DNA of 13,081 nt from Spirogloea muscicola (Eukaryota > Streptophyta > Zygnematophyceae > Spirogloeales > Spirogloeaceae). The notes below the pieces were generated by a model. It was given only the letters and a program-made list of their open reading frames with translations. It was not told where the DNA came from and did no database searches. Made by a program: the position numbers and the translations under genes. The stretch is taken from contig WELB01000096.1 in assembly GCA_009602725.1 (NCBI GenBank), positions 227,273 through 240,353 of the forward strand, read 5' to 3'. Shown in pieces: positions 1 through 7,044 of this stretch (position 1 is its first letter; the number at the start of each line of letters is the position of its first letter).

Positions 1-1
1 C

Positions 2-1752
2 CGCGGCGGCGGCGGCGGCGGCGGCGGGCGCGTGAACGGCGGCCGCGGCAAGGGCAGCATCTTCTTCCGCACCAAGCTGTGCAGCAAGTTCAAGGCGGGC
101 ACCTGCCCCTACGTCACCAACTGCAACTTCGCGCACTCCATGGACGAGCTGCGCAAGCCGCCGCCGGGCTGGGAGGACCTCGTCGGGCCCCAGGTGCAGC
201 ACCCTCCCAAAACCCCCAAACCCCTAAACCCCCTAACCTCTAAACCACGAAACCCCTAAAACCCGTCGCCGCCCTCTGCGAAGCTCAAGCCGTGCTGGGA
301 TGAGGGTTCAGGTTTTGCAGCTACAGAGATGGGACCTAGGCTAGTGGGTTTGTTGGAAACTTACCACACGGGTTAAGGGGCTATCCGGACCTTGAATCCT
401 GATTCCACAAACCCTGAAACCTTAGCCCCATCCTTGGCACCTCGTCAGTCTACGGCTCGCTCGTGGTGGTGGAGGCAGGTGCAGTGGCCGCGCCTGCAGC
501 GGCAGAGGCGGCAGTGGTGCACGCAAACTTTGCCGTCTCCTGCAATGAAGTGTTTTTGTCTTGCTGTGTGCAGGAGGAGAAGCATGTGGAGCGCGTCCCG
601 CCGGAGCTCAAGCGCAACAAGCCGTGCAACAAGTTCAACAGCGAAGTGGGGTGCCCCTACGGTGACCGCTGCCTCTTCATCCACGAACGCTTGCCATCGC
701 AGTCTCAGCCGCAGGCTCCGGTGCCGCAGCCTGCGGCAGCGCCGCCGCCTCAGCGGGGGCCGCTTGGCAATGGGGGTGGCGCTGGCGAGTGGGCGGGCCG
801 GAGTGGGTCCTTTCCTCAGGCGCCAGTGGAGACGAGGGGGCCGCCAGGCGGCGGCGGCGCAGATAACAGCAGTGGGGGAGGTGGCGGCATTGGCAGCGTC
901 AGCGGTGGAAGCGGCGTCAGCGACAAGGGGCCCAGGCCCGCACACTGGAAGACGCGCATCTGCCACAAGTGGGAGGAGGGCGCCTGCCCATTTGAGGACA
1001 AGTGCCACTTCGCCCACGGTGCTCATGGTGAGCGACTCGGCTCGCCACCAAGGCGCCGACATGGCTGCTGTTGTTGCCTCTATTTCGCTCGCGTGCCATT
1101 GCTCGAGGCTTCTGCGAGGCGCTTTCCCAATCTGCTTCAGACTGCCGCTTTAGAGTCTCTGAGCGTCAACAAGTTTGCTCTTCCTCCTATTAGAATACAG
1201 CTCTCAATGTAGGTTGCAACTTGCCAAGATGGACAAGCATTCCTTTGATTCAAATTGTACATAATAGGCAATGTATTTATGTATGTTGTCTTCATCCACA
1301 CTGCAGACTTGCAGCCTTACGGCGGGTCCGCTGCCGAATCTGCGGGCGGCAATGCAACATTCAGGCCTGACATAGCGGAAGCAGCGGTGGCTTCAAGGCA
1401 GCCAAATGGCGGAAGTGGCAACAGTGGTGGCGGCGGGCCCGCAGCGCATGCAAGGCCAGAGGAGGTCGGCGGCGGCCGTGGTGCAGCCGCTTGGCACGGC
1501 CCGGCGGGGCAGGTCACGACCGTCTATGGAGACTGGCTGGCCGAGGAGGACTGGGAGGAGGAGGACTGGGGCGACACCGACGCTTGGGGCTGGAATGACG
1601 AAGACGGCGATGGTGGCATCCTTGAGGATGGCCAAGCAGCCTGGGACAAGACAAAAGGGCCGGCGGAGGGCGGCGCCCCTGGTGCCGCTCGCCTCTTCCT
1701 CCGTGCACCAACTGATGTGGCGGCAGCGAGTGCCGTGGCACAGACCAGCTAA
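2..1752 (+). CDS. Plant CCCH-type zinc finger protein with three fingers, 5' partial
   Basis: Likely nuclear or cytoplasmic RNA-binding protein of the plant three-CCCH class (resembles the Arabidopsis C3H12-type family). Exons are 2-193, 574-1027 and 1307-1752 (stop TAA 1750-1752). Intron 1 is CAG|GTGCAG to TGTGCAG (phase 0); intron 2 is G|GTGAGC to CTGCAG (phase 1, split codon g|ac giving Asp). The visible protein is 363 residues. Fingers: C27-x7-C35-x5-C41-x3-H45, then C82-x8-C91-x5-C97-x3-H101, then C194-x7-C202-x5-C208-x3-H212. Before finger 1 lies a poly-Gly run; a Gly/Pro/Gln-rich linker joins fingers 2 and 3. After finger 3 comes a Gly-rich stretch, a YGDWL motif (289-293), which I recall near the end of the plant homologues, and an acidic Trp-rich tail (about 292-315). 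The start codon is not visible; the frame is open to the window edge. Its 3' end faces the minus-strand gene that ends at 2449. Confidence 0.88.
3..28 (+). repeat. GGC trinucleotide run coding poly-glycine
   Basis: An almost perfect GGC microsatellite lies inside the first visible exon of the CCCH gene. In the coding frame it reads eight consecutive glycines (residues 2-9) just before the first zinc finger. Length polymorphism is expected here. Confidence 0.85.
202..266. repeat. Degenerate telomere-like CCCTAAA tract in intron 1
   Basis: About eight C-rich units of 7-9 bases (such as CCCCAAA, CCCCTAAA, CCTCTAAA) follow each other within the first 75 bases after the 5' splice site of intron 1 of the CCCH gene. 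They resemble diverged copies of the plant telomere unit CCCTAAA or the telo-box AAACCCTAA found in plant gene regulatory regions. Two weaker matches occur further on, at about 403-430. Whether this is an old interstitial telomeric insertion, a regulatory telo-box cluster or chance C-rich sequence cannot be settled from the sequence. Confidence 0.6.
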
Positions 1753-2448
1753 TCAAGGGCGGGGCTGGCAGATTCTATGGCACTTAGGATGCGCAGGCCT
1801 CCACTGCGCCCGTAGAGGATTGCCAAATTCATTAATAGCTCCACAGAACTAGATTACTTGTATATGTATCCCATCATTTGATGCTGTGAAGCTTGAAGTG
1901 TGACTCAGAGTTGGAGGCTGTTCCATGGGCTGTTACAAGGGCTGAGCTTCAAGCAAGAACTGCTGGCTGCAATCACACGCATTGTGTCCATGTAGGTTGG
2001 CCCCTCAGCGTTCTCTTAGTAGTGCATCGCAGGGCCTTTGGCGGGCCTCGCAGCATCAAAGCTGAGCAACTTGCTACATGGACGCAAGCATGCCTGATGA
2101 CTCGCATTAGCAGGTAAACTAGATATAATGTGGTGATCAGCAAAGGCTGTGATATTTACAGAGTTCTTTTCTACAATGAGTCGCTGCGACTAAATACAAG
2201 TGCCATTCATCTGAATAAAGCACCTGACTAGCACACAGAGCACCTGTACAATAGCCGATTGATCGCCAGGTACGGCTTCGAATTGGGCCATCAATTTCAG
2301 TGGGCAAGACTAGGATGGTAGCCAACTTTCTACATGCGGCACTCTTGAACTTTGTCTACATCCAAGATGGCATGCTCTTGCCTTGCAGCCGCTGCTTTCA
2401 GTCCACAATCTCCACAAGAAGAAGAATGTGCGCAACCTTTGGCTCGCC
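1753..2448. other. Gene-free interval between convergent 3' ends
   Basis: No convincing coding exon is visible on either strand. The stretch must hold the 3' UTR of the plus-strand CCCH gene and that of the minus-strand gene ending at 2449. Candidate plus-strand 3' processing signals are a TGTATATGTAT element near 1859-1869 and a canonical AATAAA at 2214-2219. On the minus strand a TGTAAATA element near 2155-2162 could serve the opposite gene. If the 2214 signal is used, the two transcripts would overlap antisense over roughly 100 bases or more. Confidence 0.45.
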
Positions 2449-4923
2449 TCACAGCCTCCCTTGAGTAGCAGCCACGAAGTTGGAGTGGTCATCTACAAGG
2501 TCTTGAAGTATGTTCAAGACTTCTGTCAGCTGTTTATATACATTCTTTGAGTTGTTGACATTGGCAGGCGCTGCAGCCCAGTGCCACCAGGTAAACACCT
2601 TGGTGTTGACCCACAACCACCAAGGCGAGCTCCTGTCACCAACCCTGGCCAACGGCTCCATGGCGTCCACGATGCTCCTGTACAGCAAAGAGTACCCAAG
2701 CTGTTGGTCATTGCTGGTGAGCGACCTGGCAATGCGGCTGTGTAAATATCTCGTCCATTAAAGAAGGGCCCGTACTCCTCAACACTTGTACCATCACCTC
2801 ATCATGGAATGGTCGCCGCTGCCTCCCTTGCCAATCTGTCATGCGAGTAGGTTGGCAGAGAAAAAAAACTACCTGTACATCCAGGCATGCTGGCGTGCCT
2901 CAACTGCAATGGTACTGTTTGCAGCCACACCGTTGCCAAGCTGCACCACACAGAAGCGAGACCTACTGCCCATATGGGTGCTGCTAATGTATAACAGAAG
3001 CCACTTGTTCCTTCCTACGTGACTGATCTCTCGACCGAAGGTTGTGAGCAAGGGCTCACAAATTTCTCAAGCAGGAGCCCAGTCTGCACTGATCTTCACC
3101 TATAAGTACAACTACAAAGCCAAGTGTCTAGTCATGCAGATGGAAACGTGCGACCAGAGGGGGCTCCCATGCCAAAAGGTGCTGCAGATGGGAGCTCAAA
3201 CCTTCTGGACGGCGTCGGCCATGCTTAGCTTCTCACCAGTGAACGCCTCAAAGCCACCAATCTTGCCTTCTGGGATTGGCAAAAGATAGGTCGGTGCATC
3301 CAGCATCACACTCACAGTGCAGCCAATGAAGCCTTCCATGCCTGGGATCAACATGTGCACAAGGCCGTCTTAGCTGCTGATGACATCTGACATTGCACTA
3401 GAACCTTTGCAGCAGGTGGACTTCTGTTGGTTGTGTACCTGACGTTTCCAAGCCAGCATCTTTATTGTGCACCATATCATCGAACAGTTTAGCCCAGTCG
3501 ACTGCCAGCTCAATCACGTCCTCCTGAGGTGTCAGGGTGGCACCATGGTTAGTAAGGAGTCGGTTCTAGTTGACCGCTGGCTGCATGGCAGGGTGATCGA
3601 GGTGGCTGCCTGTCACGCACTGTGCCTCGGCAGCACACCTTGATGTGGACGTACATGTTGTCGAGTGCGCTTGCGGCGTCCTCGAACTGAACTAGCTGCA
3701 ACTGTATGTCTGCCATTGCTGTGTGCAGGATTGGCTCCTCTCTCACGGCTGGAATCAGTGGGTCATCAAGCATGTATGCAAGACCTGTCCAGGATGGAGC
3801 AGGAGGCCGATATGATTAGAAGCATGGAAGATACCTGTTAGACACCCTGGACTCACACCACAGAATTAACGTGGTGTGAAGACCAGGCAAGCCAATGAGC
3901 ACACACCTTACAGCGTCACAATGTAAGGTCAAGGGTCATGTAGAGTACGACTCACATCCTCTTTATCGCAAGAGCTCTGCCCTGTCATGGAGTAGATGGG
4001 GAGGGACAGCAAATTGAGAAGTAGGGGGAGGAAGTTCGCACTCTGGATCGTCCTTCTTAGCTTGACCAATGTCTTGCGCTCCTCGTCGAGCACGCAGATC
4101 ATCATCTCCCTGCAATGGCAACACGGAGCATCACTGGGCAAGGAGTGCAGGTTGCGAGGGTTGCATCTGCTACAATGCTGCTGCTTATCTTCTGGACGCG
4201 GTTGTGATGGCGGCTCTGCAGATGGTTGCGCCTACACTCTGAGGTGGGATGATTGTGGGCTTTGGGCAGGCTGGCTACAGACCTGTACTGTCCATGAGCC
4301 GCAGCTGCAACACGCTGGTGGCTCACGAGGTGGAGGCCGCAGTCACCGCGGCGTCCAAGTTGCCGCCCAAAGTATCGGTCATGACCGTGCAAAGGAAGCG
4401 TTTCTTCGAGCTTGCGTTGGCCGTCATTGGTGATTATGGTAGCAGCACGAGCAATCAAAGAAGAGCGGCCCTGGTAGCCCGGCATGGCAGCAACAGTAGA
4501 GGCCACTTTGGCTGCCAATTGCGAGCTTCGCAGGACCCCGAGAAGGAGCTCCTCGCGAGCCGAGAGAGCCACCGCAGTGCGGAAGCCCACGCGGGCTCCG
4601 AGGCTGACGATACAGATGGCCAGCGACAGCGCTGCCCACATGGCAGCTGTTGACAATTCCAATCCCCACAATGGCGCAGCAGAGGGCTTGCTCGGCTCAC
4701 TGTTTGACGCCAATTCCTCGTGCGTCGAAAGCGGCGCCGCAGCCTCCAAAGGCCCTCCTCCAGCGGTGGCGACGGCGGACCCGAACTTGCGCTTGGGGCC
4801 AGAGGAAGACCGAGACTCGATCGTGGGCTTGAGCGAGCCGCGTGCTCGCAGGCCCCGCGCAGCGCCAGAGGCGGCGGCGGTGGCGGCGACAGCAGCAGCC
4901 ACATACTGGGTGCCGCCGCCCAT
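2449..4923 (-). CDS. Unrecognised single-pass membrane protein, seven exons
   Basis: I do not recognise the family. Exons on the minus strand: 4923-4283, 4109-4042, 3784-3639, 3523-3439, 3341-3202, 2940-2873, 2677-2449 (stop TGA 2451-2449). All introns are GT-AG and phases match at each junction, giving 458 residues. The start is ATG 4923 in a strong context (GCCATGGGC); no ATG lies just upstream. Residues 1-85 are rich in Ala, Gly and Ser with some Arg/Lys, possibly an organelle-targeting or disordered tail. Residues about 93-110 form a hydrophobic helix with RVGFR just after it. The rest looks mostly helical (DEERKTLVKLRR; YMLDDPLIPAVREEP; EDVIELAVDWAKLFDD), followed by a Pro/Gly-rich piece (YLLPIPEGKIGGFEAFTGEK) and a Trp-rich one (SSPWWLWVNTKVFTWWHW). 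The end of exon 1 is uncertain: from about 4427 to 4327 another frame has better codon composition and a better donor, so the first exon may be shifted, mis-assembled or frameshifted. A small intervening exon in 3201-2941 cannot be excluded. Confidence 0.62.
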
Positions 4924-5077
4924 GGCAGCAAACGTGGCCGGCAGTGACTGGTGGCGGCGGAGGTGGCACTGAAGCACTGCTTTGAGGTGCTTTGTACAAT
5001 GCGGACGCGACAAAGGCAGAGTTGGCTGCAGACGTCGTCAGCCTCTGCGACTTTTGAGTGCGCTGTCGTGCTATATC

Positions 5078-5134
5078 ACGTCGGCGGCTCATTCACGTAG
5101 ATCCGACTCAAACCTCTGACGTGGCTTGACACGT
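5078..5134 (-). promoter_or_regulatory. Cluster of four ACGT cores upstream of the unknown gene
   Basis: Four ACGT cores, the usual contact of plant bZIP and some bHLH factors, occur at 5078-5081, 5095-5098, 5119-5122 and 5131-5134, that is 155-211 bases upstream of the ATG at 4923. One sits in TGACGTGG (5117-5124), close to a G-box or ABRE-like element. TTGAC motifs (W-box-like) lie beside two of them. Placement suits a proximal promoter of the minus-strand gene; function is inferred only. Confidence 0.35.
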
Positions 5135-5263
5135 AGACTTCTGCGGTCAAGTCACAAAGCCTGTGTGGTTAGACCCCGGGATGGGGGACCCTACCCTCTT
5201 CCAGACCCTCGTTTGCTCCTCGTTACTTCCGCTGCTGGCATCTCAAGCTGACCAGCGGCGCCG

Positions 5264-5358
5264 GGAATGCGGCTGCTGATGTTAAAGTAACGGCTGTAAA
5301 CTGCCAGCCAGATGCATACAGGTGTTCATGACGGAGCCAAAGGCTAGGCAGACAGGGC
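5264..5358 (+). repeat. Inverted repeat arm A
   Basis: This stretch matches the reverse complement of 6152-6245 along nearly its whole length. The core at 5303-5339 is identical over 37 bases to the reverse complement of 6171-6207; flanks match with scattered substitutions and one gap. The two arms enclose about 800 bases. They are not accompanied by an obvious transposase or target-site duplication. Confidence 0.85.
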
Positions 5359-5559
5359 AATAGGGTGCAGCCCTCCCCGGTGGCTCGGTGCCTTTGGGTC
5401 CTGCTACCGACTGCGTTTGTCAATGTCCCTACAGCGGTCCCAAGCGCTTAGCCCTCGCTGCTGCCTCTGGCTCTGTCCAGGGGACCCACTTCCAGGACCC
5501 TAGCCTCTCTGACTTGCGGCTGCTTAGCAGGGGTTACTGAGTAATTTGTAGCTGCTTTC

Positions 5560-5875
5560 TTTCTTTGTGTGCTTTGGTTTCTTAGCGCTTCCTCTGGCCC
5601 CCTTCTCGTTCTTTGTTCATTCTTTTTTGGGCTGGCTTGTCCAGCCCCTATCCTCAATGGGCGAGCCCTTTCTTTTTTGCTATTGCTCACACGTGGATAC
5701 TGAGCATCTGCATCTCCCTCTGCACAGTCTTGCACTTTGTAGTGTAGTCCCTTTTCGGCACTTTCTTTCTTTGGCTTTGAACATTGTCCAATCTTTTTGG
5801 GTTGGCTTTGCCAGCCCCTCTTCTCTATGGGCGGGCACTTTCTTTCTTGCTTTGCACCGCCGCGCTGGTCGCGCC
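5560..5875 (+). repeat. Two diverged hairpin modules about 170 bases apart
   Basis: Two related T/C-rich segments each carry a stem-loop followed by an ATGGGCG block and a CTTTCTT tract. Hairpin 1 is at 5629-5647 (GGGCTGG, loop CTTGT, CCAGCCC). Hairpin 2 is at 5799-5817 (GGGTTGGC, loop TTT, GCCAGCCC, with one G-T pair). The distance between them is 170 bases and the flanks align loosely, as expected for an old tandem duplication. The same module occurs on the other strand near 6360-6412. Confidence 0.7.
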
Positions 5876-5961
5876 CTTGCAGCAGCCTCTTGCGCACCGG
5901 GGTTGCTCTTCCTCCCCTCAGCTCATCTGACTTCCTACTGCTGACACGGGGGTACTAAGAG

Positions 5962-6025
5962 CCCCCATTGCGAGAGCCACTTCCTCTCACAGCCACTGCT
6001 GTCAATCTGGAATGGCTGTTTCTTA
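5962..6025 (+). repeat. Repeat module B, direct copy
   Basis: The segment runs from CCCCCATTG through GCCACTTCCT and CACTGCTGTCAA to TGGCTGTTTCT. It matches the reverse complement of 6304-6369 closely: a stretch of about 30 bases is identical except for a two-base insertion. A shorter third copy lies at 6109-6146. Confidence 0.82.
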
Positions 6026-6108
6026 CTTGCAAGAGTCATCGAGATAAGTATCCTGCTTTTTGCGCCTTTCGGCCATCTTAGACCTTATGAATTCCTCTGT
6101 GCTAGCCT

Positions 6109-6146
6109 CTCACAGCTTGCCGTAAATTGGAAGAGCTGTTTCTCTA
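6109..6146 (+). repeat. Repeat module B, short third copy
   Basis: CTCTCACAGC, AAATTGGAAGAGCTGTTTCT and following bases resemble the end of the module at 5981-6025 (CTCTCACAGC, then TCTGGAATGGCTGTTTCT). Spacing differs by a few bases, so this is a more diverged or partial copy. Confidence 0.55.
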
Positions 6147-6151
6147 AGAGC

Positions 6152-6245
6152 GCCCTGGCTGCCTAGCCTGTGGCTCCGTCATGAACACCTGTATGCATCT
6201 GGCTGGCTTTCACAGCCGCTCTTTTCATACCAGCAGCCGCTTTCC
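6152..6245 (-). repeat. Inverted repeat arm A'
   Basis: Reverse-complement partner of 5264-5358, with an identical 37-base core at 6171-6207. It lies between the short B copy at 6109-6146 and the inverted B copy at 6304-6369, so the order of modules on the plus strand is A, hairpins, B, B-short, A' (inverted), B' (inverted). Confidence 0.85.
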
Positions 6246-6303
6246 AGATCGGACCGGGGTCGAGGCAACCGCTCAACGAAGTGTACTGCCACAACAGCGA
6301 AAC

Positions 6304-6412
6304 GAGAAACAAGCGCTTCCAAGTTGACAGCAGTGGCTGTGAGATAGGAAGTGGCTCTCCCAATGGGGGACAAGGGCTGTGAAAACCCAGCCCGAACAAC
6401 TGTGAGAGGCCA
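6304..6412 (-). repeat. Inverted copy carrying both repeat modules
   Basis: Read on the minus strand from 6412, this copy contains TTTGGGCTGGC, then GGGCTGGGTTTTCACAGCCC (a short stem), then CCCCCATTGGGAGAGCCACT, then the B block ending in TGTTTCTC at 6304. It therefore joins the hairpin module (seen directly at 5560-5875) to the B module (seen directly at 5962-6025) in one unit and may be closest to the ancestral order. Confidence 0.72.
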
Positions 6413-7044
6413 GCCCAAAGAGAGAGTGCTATCCCACATTTTGAGCAATTTCTTTTTTCAAGAGCCGGAAAGCGCCTATAACCACAAAACTAGACACAAG
6501 ACTACCGCAGGTGGAAGCTTAGTAACCACGAGTGAGCAGCAACAAGTCGGAGTAACTCGCAGCTGGGAAAGAGGCACCTCGCCTAGACCCAGATGCAGCA
6601 GCCATAGCGCGGCCTGCTCAAACGTGGACCGCGTGAGCCAGAGAATGCTGGAAAGAGACTGACAGCCGTATTAGGAAAGGAGGCTCAGAGCCCACATCAG
6701 AAACGCTGAGTATTAAGCACGAAGTGGCTGCTGATCTCGATATATCGGCGCATTGGTATAGTGGTTCTCACTCGTTTCGATGTCTGTAATGATTAGCATG
6801 TGGGATCATGGAAGGAGACACAGAGCTCAGATTGCAAGACAAGAAGCCATGATATCGGGCAGCCTTCAGCAGCTCTTACTGGTGTCCCTTACTGGTGGCT
6901 GGGCCTCACAAGTGGAGACGTCTTCAGTTCCTAACCATATATCCAATAGACTTTAAGTTGCAGCTGGCTACTAATCGTACAGCAGGAGTAAGCCCAATAA
7001 GATGCAAGAGCATGTCTTCAGCGCAGAATAAGAAAAGAGGAGCT
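6413..7044. other. Interval downstream of the receptor kinase, no gene seen
   Basis: No exon with good splice sites or recognisable protein is visible. It should contain the 3' UTR of the minus-strand receptor kinase just below 7045, though I see no canonical AATAAA on that strand near the stop. At 6754-6764 TGGTATAGTGG matches the A-box of a tRNA gene, but no proper B-box or cloverleaf follows. A 10-base direct repeat CTTACTGGTG occurs at 6875-6884 and 6888-6897. Confidence 0.4.

Noticed and set aside
392-1153. Long plus-strand ORF (253 codons) overlapping the CCCH exon 2 in another frame, and a 205-codon minus-strand ORF at 445-1062
   Set aside because: Both are Arg/Ala/Ser-rich shadows of a GC-rich exon; the frame holding two CCCH fingers and correct splice sites explains the region.
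4249-4972. Plus-strand ORFs (134 and 162 codons) opposite exon 1 of the unknown gene
   Set aside because: The minus strand has the well-placed ATG, a membrane helix and matching downstream exons; these are antisense shadows of GC-rich coding sequence.
5170-5195. Small GC-rich hairpin (ACCCCGGGATGGGGG)
   Set aside because: Too short and isolated to call a regulatory element or terminator in a nuclear genome.
5448-5897. Minus-strand ORF of 149 codons, Lys/Arg/Gln-rich
   Set aside because: It lies across the two tandem hairpin modules and its internal similarity mirrors that DNA repeat; no domain, no splice context, no start signal of note.
6163-6448. Two overlapping minus-strand ORFs of 78 and 89 codons
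   Set aside because: They run through the A' and B' repeat copies; the protein similarity seen is only a reflection of repeated DNA.
6351-6662. Plus-strand ORF of 103 codons
   Set aside because: It begins inside the inverted repeat unit and has no recognisable motif; likely chance.
6749-6830. Candidate tRNA gene
   Set aside because: An A-box is present, but no cloverleaf, acceptor stem or properly spaced B-box can be formed.
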